From Globisporangium splendens (taxonomy: Eukaryota > Oomycota > Peronosporomycetes > Pythiales > Pythiaceae), in contig VFIW01000007.1 of the NCBI GenBank assembly GCA_006386115.1, forward strand, positions 220,693-284,692: a stretch of 64,000 nt of DNA, given 5' to 3'. The translations under genes were made by a program, and so were the position numbers. Shown here piece by piece: positions 19,271 to 31,935 of the stretch (positions within the stretch are counted from its first letter, which is position 1; each line of letters begins with the position of its first letter). The notes beneath the pieces were generated by a model. It was not told where the DNA came from. It saw nothing but the letters and a program-made list of their open reading frames with translations, and did not search any database.

Positions 19271-21788
19271 AGCGGCGCTTATAGCCAGACGCACGGAACG
19301 GGGCTTTGAATGCGCCAGACAGCCAGACTGCGCTTTCTGTCTGTTGCACGCGAATCGTCGTTCGTGTGGCCTCGCGAATCGCATTTTTGTGTCGTCGGAT
19401 TGTAGTGATCATACTTTAAAGAGGTTTTGATTGATTGACGAATGCAGTTGTTAAACGCAGGATCACTGATGATGAGAGAGTGGAATATGGGACATGTAGA
19501 GGTGTTTGAGCAAGTGGACCTTTTATCAGTCGGACTGGCTCTGCGGATAGTAAAGAGCCAAACAGCTGGGATGCAGGAAATGGAGAGTCGTGGCAGGTGC
19601 GGGAAGCATAACGGCAGCGAAATGTCCCCTACCAAATAACTACAAATCAAATAGCCTATGAGACTGTAAATGCGATTTGCAAACGAAGCAGATGCAGACA
19701 ATAAATAGCCTACGCAGAGCGTACACACAAAGGAACGCTGCTGATGGACATCTGTCGGTGAGTATCCATTTTGCCATTTTGTAACTCAATGCGACAATGT
19801 GGCGATATGTGAGTGAGCCTCTTGCGCTCAGCGCAACCAGACGCTGCGGCCATCAGATCATCGCATCTGGCTCCCCAGAGCGTGTGTGCTCGCTCGTCCT
19901 GCCTTGACCAGGTAAGCATGTCCTACTGGACCGGAGACAGCAACCCAACAAAACGGTCGCTCTCGATTATAACAGCGTGAGGCGGGCGTGATGGCGGGAA
20001 ACTGGAACTGATCCACTCTGACGATCTGCATGGCGTAGCTGACACTGCTGGATGAATGGTCGTGTCGATGGTCGCGTCGTGTTAATTGAGGAAGAAAGCG
20101 GGCTGCACTCGCGTCGTCTCCGTAGGATGGACCTGAGACTCACCTTGCGCCGCTTGGAACCTGGAGACAAGACTGCATGGATACAGCAAAGTTGTAGCCA
20201 TCTCTGGTCGCTGTGTTCGTTCCTAAATCAGAAATTGGAATAAGACTGCGAATTTGGGAGATGAGAGTAGGCAGTTAGTTGAACGGCTTCTCTCTTTGGT
20301 AGGCAGTAGGTGCAGAAGTTGAAAGCTCCCACCTTCTGATTCCACAAAAATGATCCACACCTTAGCTAGGATTGAAGACCGGCTGACTGCATTGGAAGCG
20401 AACCTTACTGCAACGCGGAACGAACCTCGGGCTGAAGTGTCTGCGTTGTGAGGTCAAGTGGCAGTGGCGCCAACTAGAGAGAGCGCCATCCGACGACCAG
20501 TGAGGGCTGTTGGACGTCCAACGTCTGTGATGCGTCGCGAAATGAATGTGCTGCAATGCCAAGTGTCGATCTTGCACAGCTCATGCAAGCAGACGCTGAC
20601 CATCGTATATCGTATCTGGTTTCGAAAAAAGCACGCATGCCGTCCTTGGAATGCAAACTACACCCTCTATGCAACTGCTTGAGGTGGTGTATCGTCACCC
20701 TGAGCTCGTCCACTGCGACGACGCGACAAGCAAAGCTATGGAGGCATGCGACAGTATCGACCATTTTATCCATCGCAACTCGTGTCAGTTGAACGGCTAA
20801 AAGGGATGGCGTTTGGTTGAAAGGATGACACGCACGTCTGATGAATCGTGACTAGCAATGAGTTGTGCAGGCCACTTTCGCGACAATGACCCAGTTCAAC
20901 TGCCACACATGCCCATGATGAACACGCAATTATTCAGTTCCAAACACTCCCGAGTCGATGCCGCACACACGATAAATGCGCAACTCGGGACACATGCCTC
21001 TGCGGTCCGCACAAATTGGTTGCTGCATTCTCATCAGAATGTGCCACATGTGCTTGCTGTAATTGCTCCGATTTGTGCCTATCGATACTGAGTGAGATCT
21101 AGAAAACTGATGGAGAAAAGTCGTTTCAGTGATTGTCACTCGTGTCGAAGTCGTGTCCACAGACATCACTTCTTGAGAAGAGACAGTGAGTTTCCAGAGT
21201 ACTAAGCTCTGAAGCAACAGAAGGCTCTTGTTTCATTTTGATGCAGTCTCAGCGGTGACGAAAGCTCATGCGCAACCACTGCACAGTCCAAGTACGAGGG
21301 CTCAGTTCCAAACATTTCGCACCGGCAACAGAGTGCAGTACGCCCAATGCATCGAGCCAACTACCCACCACTTCCTCCCTTAGTCGATGCTACCGCAAAC
21401 GGCAAAATTCAATGCGAGAAGCAATGCAACAGCGTTAGCGCATGCGGCATGTAAGCGAGACATCCCTTTGCGCCATCTACTCAGCATCGCGGTCGGGACT
21501 TGCGTCATCTCTGTTGTTTCCCCTGTCGTAGAAAACCTGCTGTCCGTCACCTCGCATGCTTGAAGCCGTTCAATTCTATCATGCACCAAAAACTCCAAAA
21601 GTGCACCGGACCAGTATTTCGTCCGCCGTCCAAAAGGTGTATCCACTAACAAAGTGTTTTAATTGGCCATAATTTTGTCTACTGACGGTTAGGGATGTCC
21701 AAACCTGAGGCAGGCAACAGCGGATATGGTTGTGGTGGTCAAGCATTTGCCAATCAAGTTGCGACAGCCGACAGGGGAAGTGGAGAAG
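19271..21788. other. 2.5-kb stretch without a supported gene
   Basis: Only short frames with no recognisable motif. A weak relic may exist at 20351-20680: an ATG opens MIHTLARIEDRLTALEANL, a coiled-coil-like heptad pattern, which meets a TGA after 33 codons and then continues open in the same frame for about 70 codons. No RNA gene, terminal inverted repeat or tandem array was found. Confidence 0.4.
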
Positions 21789-24493
21789 ATGCTGCGTCGG
21801 TCGTTTGGTGCGGTGCGCGCGCTGCAGCGCTCGGGTCGTGTGCAGCGACCTGCATCCTCTCTGTTTGTGCGCGCGTTCGCGTCGTCACCCGCGAATCCGC
21901 TGCTCGAGTGTGTGCGCGAGCGCCAGCTGCCGCCTTTCGAGCGGCTGCAGATCGCTGACATTGAGCCAGCGGTGCAGACCGCTGCGGCCGAGTACACGCA
22001 GGAGCTGCGCACACTGGAGCAGTCGCTCGAGCAAAACCGCGCGCACTTGCAGTGGCGCGACGTCGTTGACCCGTTGGAGGTGCAGAGCGACCCGTTGGGA
22101 CGTGTGTGGGGAATTGTCGGCCACCTCATGAGCGTGCGCAACTCGGAGGAATTGCGCAACGTGCACGATCAACTGCAGCAGCTGGTGATCCAGACGTTCA
22201 CGGAGGCGTCTCAGAGCAAGCCGCTCTACAACGCGTACCAAGCAGTGCGCAGCAGCGCCGAGTGGGATTCGCTCTCGCTGGCACAGCAGGTACGCATGAA
22301 CCGTCATCCCATTAGTTTGCTCGAAGATGGAGAAAGAGACCGACGTTTGTGTTTGTATCTGCGCGTTTTCTAGCGCGTCATTGAGCTCAGCCTTCGAAGT
22401 GCGTCTCTGAGCGGCGTTGGACTGGAAGGTGAAGAGAAAGAGCGTTTTAACAAACTCAAGCTGCGCGCCGCCGAACTGGTAGGTGTCCAAGATCTGCTGT
22501 TTGAATGCTTGACGTGTCGACACAAGTTCTTATAGAAAGCTTGGGTCGGTTTGTAGAGCACCAAGTTCTCGTCGAACCTCCTTGATGCAACCAAAGCGTT
22601 TTCGATCGTCGTGACTGATAAACACGAGCTCGAGGGACTACCACCATCGATTCTTCAGCTGTTCTCCCAGGTAATTACTTCATTTGTCACGCCCCAATGG
22701 GAATATGGTGACTGAGAACATGGACTTGTGCTGTGTAGAGTGCGCGTGAAGAAGGCCATGCTGAGTCGACTGCAGAGACGGGTCCATGGCGCATCACGCT
22801 GGACCCACCATCGTACATCCAATTCATGAAGTACGCCGCGAATCGCTCGCTGCGAGAAACGCTCTACCGTGCGTCGTCGAGTCGCGCGAGTACAGCTCCT
22901 TACGACAACGAGGAGATCATTAAGGAGATCTTGTCGATCCGCAAGGAGATGTCGACGTTGCTGGGCTTCAAGACCTACGCTGAAGTGAGTATCTCGAAGA
23001 AAATGGCGCCGAGTGTCGCTGAAGTCGAGAAAATGCACGAGGATTTGCGTGAAAAATGCATTGCGATCGCCAAGCAGGAGATGCAGACGCTGTCCGAGTA
23101 CGCCAAAGTCAACGGCCAAGGTGATGCGCTCGCGCCATGGGACCTCTCGTACTGGTCGGAGAAGCTCAAGGCCGAAAAGTATCTTTTCTCCGACGAAGAG
23201 ATCAAGCCGTACTTCCCGCTCGAGAAGGTCCTCGATGGTCTGTTTGCACTCACGTCGCGTCTCTTTGGCGTCACCATTGAAGCTGCCGACGGCCAGGAAG
23301 AAGTCTGGAACAAAGATGTTCGCTTCTTCAATGTGCGCAGTACCGAAGGCACCAAGAACATCATCGCGAGCTTTTACCTCGACCCGTTCTCGCGGCCAAA
23401 GGAGAAAAACGGCGGCGCATGGATGAATGTGTGTGTGGACCGCAGCCGCTTGCTTGGACCGCGCGAAGCGAATGGCGTGCGCAACCCGGTCGCGTACTTG
23501 ATCTGCAACCAATCGCCGCCTGTAGGCGAGACGCCGAGTCTCATGACGTTCCGCGAAGTTGAGACACTGTTCCACGAGTTTGGTCACGGACTCCAGCACA
23601 TGCTCACGAAGGTCGAGTACGGCGCTGTCGCGGGCATCAACGGCATTGAGTGGGACGCGGTCGAGCTGCCGTCGCAGATGATGGAGAACTTTTGCTACGA
23701 CGAAGGTATTCTTCACTTGGTTTGTTTAGCATTGTTTATGACTTGTGGGATCTCGCTCGATTGTTTTCTTTTTTTGCTGTTCACTAGAAACGATCAACTC
23801 GATCAGCGGCCATTACCAGACGGGTGAGAAGTTGCCAGCGGTCTTGTTCGAGAAGATCAAGTCGGCGCGCAACTACATGGTCGCGACCATGATGCTGCGT
23901 CAGCTCGCGTTCGGCGCGCTCGACATGTACCTCCACGAGCACTACACTGGTGACGAACCTCTGTTCGACGTCCAGAAGCGCATCCTCGCGAGGTATGAAA
24001 TGGACAGCTACGAATTGGGAGTGTTGCATGAGAATATAGATAGTCTAACTCGGTGTGGTGTGCTAAAACTACAGACACTCGGTGCTGGAGCCACTTGACG
24101 AAGATCGGTTCCTGTGCTCGTTCAGCCACATTTTCGCGGGCGGATACGCGGCCGGATACTACAGGTAAAGTCCCACACAACCGTCTCTGTCGGCATCTTT
24201 TTTCATCCATGACTGACGCTTTCTGTATCATTTTTGTCGTTCGCGGTGGACGAACCTGCAGCTACAAGTGGGCAGAGATCCTGTCGTGCGATGCGTACGG
24301 CGCGTTTGAAGAGGCTGCCGCGAGCCGCGAGGGTCCAGCGGCCGTGGCGAGCGTCGGCCGCAAGTTCCGAGACACGATCTTGGCGCGAGGCGGCGGGCAG
24401 CACCCGCTGCAGGTGTTCGAGGAGTTCCGTGGACGGAAACCATCAGTGCAGCCACTGCTGACCCAGTACGGATTGGCAAACGCGGCACAATAA
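21789..24493 (+). CDS. M3A zinc oligopeptidase, probably mitochondrial
   Basis: Seven exons: 21789..22289, 22374..22478, 22557..22670, 22739..23705, 23788..23992, 24075..24164, 24262..24493, all GT-AG with introns of 68-97 bp, giving 737 residues. The start at 21789 opens an Arg-rich amphipathic leader ([20 protein letters not shown]), a likely mitochondrial targeting peptide; an upstream in-frame ATG at 21726 lacks this character. Family marks: [33 protein letters not shown], and the zinc site [10 protein letters not shown] (His about 519 and 523), with the third ligand Glu in [17 protein letters not shown]. The end [19 protein letters not shown]...LL is typical of the PrlC/organellar oligopeptidase branch. 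It degrades short peptides left by other proteases, such as cleaved targeting peptides. All seven exons are intact. Confidence 0.93.
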
Positions 24494-25623
24494 AGATACG
24501 TGCATGTGCGTAACAACACCAGCATTACGTAAAGATCTACAGCAGAAGCAAGTGCGCTCTTCCCAACCATTCACAATGTGAGACTGCAGCGAGCAGTCCT
24601 TGAAGCCTGTCTGCTGCAGCTCTCTCTGCGTACGTAGTGTGTCCGCATCCCCATTCTTCCTCCTTGTTTCCTTTTTCGGCCATTGGCGGAGCGCTTTTTT
24701 AGTTTTGCTCGCATGTGAGTGGCTGGCGGACCGCCGCGCGCACAGGGTTTCGCCTGTGCGCGATGGGTAATGCTGCTGCGTATTTTGGGCAACTTCAAGT
24801 TCAAGGTTGCGACCAGCTGCCTGATTCACAGAATATCAAGTCTCACAGGGATATTGACGATGCCAGAATGCGTGCGTTTGTCGATCGCGCGACCATTGTC
24901 AGGATCCGTCCATGCTGTGGCTCGTCCTGTTGCATCATGTGGGGAAAGAAGGATATGGATCCGACGGATTCCCTCCATCCGTTATCGCGAGTCCGGTGCG
25001 AAAGCGGCACGGCGACACACCACCCAAGCAGCCCCACTGTGTGAAGTGTGATCGTCGACTTCCGAATATTACTTTTGGAAGGTACATGAAAGATCACGAG
25101 GGGCTGCAGGTGGTTCTTTTTCCCCCGATTCTTCCTTCTCGCCGACTGACAGGTGCAAACCAATTGCACGACAATGAGCGTGCGATGGAAGCGCAGCATA
25201 CCACTCGTCCCTGTTTTTGTTTTCGCTTTGCGTTTTGCATTCACTATCCATTTGACTCGGAGAGCAGCAAGCGCACGCATTTTCCCAGCAGACGATTCGT
25301 TCCGGCGCGTGTTTTTATTTGACAGAACCGAACGATCGTCTCTCGCCACACGCACCCTGTCGCTATCACCGCCGCCTGCGCGCTTCACCGTCCCAGTTTA
25401 AATCGCACGCTCAAGCGCACACATCTCTCTGTCACAAGACAGCGTAGCGCTCCAACACACGCGCGCGCTCTTCGTCCCACAGCCGACCCATCGATCGCTG
25501 CGAGTTCGCGGTCCTGTGACGAAATCCTTCTTCGTCACGATCTCAACTGATTCCATCTGTGGGTTACGAGAGCTTGCGTAACCCAGTAACCTGTTAATTA
25601 ACACACACACACACACACAAGCA
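24494..25623. other. 1.1-kb spacer upstream of the F-box/SPRY gene
   Basis: Between the oligopeptidase stop and the next ATG no frame shows coding character. It contains a short perfect inverted repeat (25561-25584) and an AC run (25600-25619), both within 65 bp of the downstream ATG. Confidence 0.5.
25561..25584. repeat. inverted repeat GGGTTACG/GCGTAACCC with AC microsatellite downstream
   Basis: Arms GGGTTACG and CGTAACCC flank an 8-base loop about 40 bp before the F-box/SPRY start. An (AC)n run of about ten units follows at 25600-25619. The right arm (CTTGCGTAACC) recurs at 53267-53277, see findings. Confidence 0.6.
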
Positions 25624-26940
25624 ATGGTGAGTGTGTGTTCGTTCGGCTCGGAGCTCCCGATGCAAAGCAAGTTACGAACCTACGTCGTCTTAACAGCCAA
25701 GCCACGCACCAAGCACCTTCCCAGGACGTGCTCGAGCATCAGCACCACCAGCAGCAACAGCAGCACGGCCAGCGAGGACGAAGACGACGACGACGACGAC
25801 GCGTGCCTTGTAGGCGACGTCTTTTCTTCTCTCGGCTTGGACTGCAACATGGCGTACGAGTCCTACGCTGCCGTCGCGTCGCGGTACAATGCCAGCAGCA
25901 ACGGCCGCAACGGCTCGTCACCACGCGAGCTCCGCTGGAGCGACCTGAACCTGAAGTCGCGCGGCCCACGCGTGGAGCTGTCCAAGTTCATGACGGCCAA
26001 GACGAGCCAAAAAGCGCGCAAACGTTACCTGAAAAAAGGAGCCGCGGCTGCTGCTCACAATGAAGACAATGGTCTTCTCGTGATGCACACTTTGGAGCTG
26101 TGCCTCGAGTTCCTCGACGTCCAAGATCTCCAGAACGGCACACTCGTGTGCTCCGAGTTCCACAAGATCATCACAAGCACGAAGCACCTCTTGCTGTCGC
26201 TGTACTCGCAGAAGTGGCGTCCATTTACCACACAGGCTTTGCCACCAGTGTACCTTAAGGCTTCATACCAGGACCAGCTGAAAATGTGCCTCAACCGGAA
26301 ACCAGCGGTCGAGTATCCCTTGGTAACCCGTAGCTCTGTCAAACAGAACCCTGTGAACGGCACGTACGAGATCCACAACAACTCGATGCTTCGCAGCTTT
26401 GAACGTGGCTCAGTGGACTCGGTCCGAGGCACCAAGGCTCTTCCTGTGCTCCCGTGTGCCCAGGCGCTGCAGAAGCAAATCTCGTACTACGAGGTGTCCA
26501 TGAAAGGCAGTGGAAGCGTCGGAGTGGCTTCGATCTCGGACGAAGACTCGCGCAATGCCTACGGCTTTGGCTCTGAGGAGCACTTGGGCTGGAAGGGGAT
26601 CTCCTATGGCTACCATGGCAACGATGGTGATTTCGTGTACAATGACGGCACGGCGCCACACGGGGGTGAATGGACCCCGCTTGGACCATCGTGGGGTGCT
26701 GTGGGTGGCCAAGACGACAAGGACGCGGCGACGTTCACCATTGGCTGCGGCTTCAACCATGCGACCGGCCAGTTATTTTTCACACTGAACGGGAAGCTTG
26801 CGGGGATAGCTCCAGTGGCGATCCTCAAAGGGGAGTATGCGGCTGCCGTGTCGCTCCATTCCTACGGTGACTCGGCCGCGCTCAATGTGGGCACTGTGCC
26901 GTTCCTCTTCGACGTCGAGAGTTTCTGTGCAAGTCCTTAG
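25624..26940 (+). CDS. F-box and B30.2/SPRY domain protein
   Basis: 438 residues in one exon. After a Ser/Thr-rich lead with an acidic run of Asp (residues 51-59), an F-box-like helix set spans about residues 150-200 (LELCLEFLDVQDLQNGTLVCSEFHKII), which in other systems docks a substrate receptor onto Skp1-cullin 1. A SPRY domain follows from about 275 to 432, with ISYYEVSMKG, VGVASI, GWKGISYGYHGNDGDFVYNDG, FTIGCGFN and FFTLNGKLAGIAP. The pairing is that of FBXO45/Fsn-type substrate adaptors. Likely role: SCF-type ubiquitin ligase adaptor. The ATG is followed by GGTGAGT, which resembles a splice donor, but no intron is required. Confidence 0.85.
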   Translation: MVSVCSFGSELPMQSKLRTYVVLTAKPRTKHLPRTCSSISTTSSNSSTASEDEDDDDDDACLVGDVFSSLGLDCNMAYESYAAVASRYNASSNGRNGSSPRELRWSDLNLKSRGPRVELSKFMTAKTSQKARKRYLKKGAAAAAHNEDNGLLVMHTLELCLEFLDVQDLQNGTLVCSEFHKIITSTKHLLLSLYSQKWRPFTTQALPPVYLKASYQDQLKMCLNRKPAVEYPLVTRSSVKQNPVNGTYEIHNNSMLRSFERGSVDSVRGTKALPVLPCAQALQKQISYYEVSMKGSGSVGVASISDEDSRNAYGFGSEEHLGWKGISYGYHGNDGDFVYNDGTAPHGGEWTPLGPSWGAVGGQDDKDAATFTIGCGFNHATGQLFFTLNGKLAGIAPVAILKGEYAAAVSLHSYGDSAALNVGTVPFLFDVESFCASP

Positions 26941-27539
26941 TGTGACCTTTTGCGGCGCGTTTCCTGTCCGGGAAACGCCGCAGAAGTGCTGCGCTGAGGG
27001 CTTGCACAGATATTGCTTGCTATGAATGATTGGATGTTTGTATCTGCATGTTGCTATGAGTATTTCTGTTGTAGTGGCATCGGGAGGATGAATGGATGGA
27101 TATACTCATAACCTCTTCTTTCAATATATGGTGCTTGCATGTCTTCCATCGTGTTCTTGCTTTCACGTCTTGGCGCAATCGAGTAGTAAACGCATACATA
27201 TGCATCACACGTACCTCTGCGGTCGCATGCGCAATGAAACAATGTGACGCTGGCTCACGTGTCATTGCTTCCGACGGCGTATGCGATTGCTTGGGCGAAC
27301 GGAACGGCCCATTTACGCCCACCCATCAAATGCGCTGGGCCACTTGCTCCTGAATGCGGGATTATGACAAAACTTCACCTGAGAGAATGCGGAATCGTCT
27401 CCAATGCACAGCAGAACGATGGTCCCAAGTTCAACTGCGAGAAAATGAGGAATTGACGCATCGTGGTGCAACTTCAACAGAATGCGGAATTGACCAGCAA
27501 GAATGATGATCCAAAGTTTGACTTTGTTGAAAACCCTCT
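26941..27539. other. 600-bp convergent spacer
   Basis: 3' flanks of the F-box/SPRY gene and the ARF-GEF gene. A short motif GAATGCGG followed by A/T recurs three times (27350, 27385, 27479) without regular spacing. No gene seen. Confidence 0.45.
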
Positions 27540-28494
27540 TTATAGTTGTTCAGATTCACCCCCGCATTCCGAGTCTGCCGTTGCCGCGTGATGCAGAAGC
27601 GGGAGATCGCCTGCAGATGGCGCATTCGGCGCCTGCGCTTCGCATGAGGGTTGCGTCTCAAGCTCCCTATTCCCAGAGTCCGAGCTGCTCGTCCCGCTGT
27701 CCAGCAGCTCGTCCTTGCCAGTCGACTCAGTCGCGTGTTGCTGAGATGCATCTGCCTCAGCATGCGGTACGTCACAATCGGTAGATGCACCTACTGATGT
27801 ATCGCTTGCAGGTTCCCTTTCAACAGGTTTCTCCAATGATTTCTCGCCGTGGTCTGTGTGGGCTGTAGCCGCACTTGATGATGCAATAATTCTGCTGCTA
27901 GCTGCGTCACGGGTCTGGTTGCCGTTTGCGTTCGCGTTTGTAGAAGGAGGAGATGGCCGAGAGCTCCGACGCATCAGTGTCTCCATCGCGGACGATGCAG
28001 TTGCTACCACAGACGAGGGTGTTGGCGGCGATGGAGTTGCGAACCCCTCAGCCGCGTCCAAGTCCACTGAACTACCCTCATGTGTTGACAGCCGACGAGC
28101 ATTCCAATTGATCTTCTTGGCGGCTTCGGCGATGGCGTCTTCGATCACTCGAATCCATTCGGCCTTGGCATGAGCACCATCGGCATACACAATAAACGAC
28201 TTCGTGGGGTTGAGGATCTGGAATGCGTGCTTGTGCACGACATTATCTGGGATATCTCCGATTCTGGTGAGCTTCAAGCGAAGCGAGTTGTGCGGATTCC
28301 AGTAGTGTCCCGACATGCTCTTGTCGGCGTACAGCAACTGATCATTGAACAGGAAAAAGCGGTATGTTTGATTCCGAGACCGGCATTTTTTGGTCAGGTC
28401 GCCCTCCCGGATAAACCGTGTCGTGTCTTTCAGGTAGATGTGGCTCCGGTTTATTCGCTTGATCACCAAGCTGAGCTCCTCGGATGTTTTCTGA

Positions 28495-28809
<315 letters not shown>

Positions 28810-31800
28810 TGAAACCAGATGCGCTCAAACAGTAGCTTGATCAAATCTGGGCTGATGCATGCATCGACACCGACAAAATTGAAGGTATAGTAGGACTGGC
28901 TGAGATCCTTGAGTAGCTCTTCAAACTGCGCAACTGATCTGGACAAATTCCCTCGAAACTTGTCACTCTCCAAGCCAAGCAACGACGAGCTCGGCTCGCG
29001 CGCTTTCGGAGTAAACCGAGTGCCTTTGATATGCATCGGATGGTGAGCGATGTCTTCGTAGATTCCTTCGAGGAATCTCTTGGGCAAGTCTTTTCCGTTG
29101 TCGATCCGCGATTGTCTTTGACGAATTGCTCTTTTGACATCTTGTTCTTCTTCACCTGTGGATTGTGCAGATCCGCATTGAGCATAATGATGGAGTACGC
29201 GATAATCATGGCTGTATCGCCGGACGAGAAAGATGCCGGAGAGTCCTCATAGTAGCACTGTGCAAATGCCTCGACCATGCGCTCAATCTTTTGTGCTTCT
29301 CCAGGGAACCGAAATCCTCCATTTGTGAGAAAGTGCCGAAGCGATTCAACGAGAGTCATTCCTTTGAACGATATCGCTCTCACATATGACAACTGGACTT
29401 GAACTTTGAAGTCCTCGTCACCTTCGCCAAGATAATCACCGATCTCTGCTTCGTCAAAGGAATCGTGGTACATCCGAAGGAACGACGTGACATCCCAAGG
29501 TGAGTCTTTCACAAGATACATTGCAACAAGGTACTCGATTGCCTTTCCTAGGCTCTCCGAGGATGCGATTTCCTTCGCACGTAGTAGCAGCTGGCGGTTG
29601 CGTTCCTGGAGCTCATTTCGCATGCGTACTGACATGCTGCCAAACTTTGGCTTGCGGGTGTCATTAGTCGTTGACGAATGCATCGGAATTTTACCACTGT
29701 TAGGAGAACTCGGTTGGCTTGTAGGGTTTGTGTTTTCGTGAACGTCGTGTGCAAGTGGTATGGTTGGCGAGGCGGATGAATTGGACACCGATGCCAAAGA
29801 CTCGTCTCCTGTTTCGTCTTGTTCCCAGCCGCCATTGCCCATGGATAAGTGGCGAGTTCGAGCATCGCGAGTGATCAAGTGGGCATGGCCACTGGCATCC
29901 ATCACGCTCCGCGCAATCGCTAAAATCGCAGTGATGGCTTCGATTTGCAAGTTCAACGCAACGTCTTTGCTTTCTTCGGTGCCTGCGATGTGTGTGTTGG
30001 TACCCTCAGTAATGGCGCATAGCGCACAACACACTTGCTCAAAGGTCTTCCACTGGTGGATACGGTCCATGTCAAAGTTCAGAAAGAATTCCACGACGTT
30101 GTGTGGAAGCTGCATCCAAGGTGTAAGTTCTTGCATGATGCTCATCCGATGATTTACTGCGCACACGGCATTGCTTCGGAGGATTCTCAAATTAGATGCT
30201 CGAACAGCAGCGCAAGCTCGACTTTCAGGTGCCACCGACAATGGTTCCACAAAGTCGATACCAATGTCAGACTTGCTCGGAAGACGTCAGTGGACCAAAT
30301 GAGAACGATCGAATTAACCGTCGAGAAGACAAAGCGCCGAACGATTTGGCCGAATGTCTGGCGCTCCTTTGTCAGTGTTCCAGCTGCCAAGAAGGCGACA
30401 TTTAGACCGCGGAGTGAGTTGATGATTGAAAGGTGATCATGATCGTGTCCGTGTTCGGTAGCATTCGCTACTCGACGATGTACCGCTTTGCTCAGAGTGA
30501 TGATAAGCTGAAGGGCATTCATCTCCGCCTGTCCAAATCAGTGAGACAGAAAAACACTATTATGATAACGATATTGAGAAGATAAGGTGCGCGCATGCAC
30601 AGAAGTACTCACGTGCGACTCGGCAATGTCACTCATGGATGCTATCAAGTCGGTGCAGGATGCTGAAGGGTGAATCGAAGAGTGACTCTACATGCAAGCA
30701 ATTTGTTGCTTTGTTAGAGACTCTCAACCAGGATATTCATGAACGAATGACTTGGAATAGCTACTAACCTTGAAAACGCCGAGCATCTTTTCGGTGGTTT
30801 TTGCAGTTTCACAACCGGAGCTGATGTCATCGATAAGGCGAGTGACGATAGCTCGAGCGACTTCACTCGAGTCCCATGACGAGATTCTTGCTTGAACGCG
30901 CTTGTTCGCGGCAAGCTCGCGTTGGCACGGATCGAATTCGTAGCGACTCATGATCTTGTACACGAATTCGCTTTCCACGGATTTCACCAGCGAAGAATCG
31001 AAATCGCCGATGAAGATAATCGGTTTCAATATGGCATGAAGTATCATGGGACTGAAGCCATTCGGACATTTTCGGACAACCTATGTCGACAGTGTTTTGT
31101 GAGGTGATTTAGTCAAAACTTCATATGGTACTCATGTGTATTGTAGGTGGAGGAAACGGTACCTTTCGGAAAAACGGAAGCGCTTGTGCAAATCGAGATT
31201 TGACTGCTTGATGGCAAATCGAAGCAACGGCGTCGACAATCACCTCCAAGCGGCATGCGTCGGAGACAACTGCCGTCTCGTCAAAGTTACCCGCGTCCAA
31301 GCATTGCGAAAGTCCTTGCAGAGCTGCCTCCGCAGCAGGTCCATGGCGAGTGTAGCAGGCAAGCAGAAGCGGATACATGTAATACTCTTGTGCATCTTTC
31401 CAGCTGAATGTTGGGTCGACTTCGGCTTCTAGTGACAAAGACCGCGATGTGAGGTTTGTATTTGATGATAAACGATGAAATGGCAAATTATTCTTACCAC
31501 CGATTTCGCAGGTACTGGCAAGAGGTAAGGCTGGAGGACTAGCTGAATGTGTGTCTCGAAGCTCGGTTGACTTGGCCGCTGAAATTGACGTGGCTATTGG
31601 AGTTGATGGGTGCGCGTGGGACGCCAAGTGGAAGCCCGTTACTTTATGCTTCGGCTGCGCTGGTGGTTCAAGGTGAGCACCATTGTTTAACACTTCGTGC
31701 CCTGGGTTTGTTATTTGGAGCCATTTCATACGTAGCTCGGTTAATGAGCCTAGCTAAAGAAGAGAAGTAAAACGTAGCAAGACGCGATTGTAAAGGAATC

Positions 31801-31935
31801 CGCATAGCTGGCAGAAAGACACAAGAAATGCACGAACAAACCGTTTTCTTGTAGCACAGGAACACTTCTGTACCGCCCGAGTTCATGTTGAGGTCGGCGA
31901 TGTGCCCATCTAGTGATTTGTCAAGTCTCATGTAG

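Noticed and set aside
17156..19309. 717-codon plus-strand frame antisense to the protease
   Set aside because: It is a shadow: extreme Arg/Ser/Gly composition, no motif, and the opposite strand has a signal peptide and a complete S1 catalytic triad.
22655..23716. 353-codon minus-strand frame over the oligopeptidase
   Set aside because: The plus strand carries the HEFGH zinc site and consistent splice junctions; the antisense frame has none.
31121..31931. A separate small gene at the right end of the ARF-GEF part
   Set aside because: The ATG at 31931 opens a frame that rejoins the exon at 39659 exactly, so it is part of the interrupted gene.
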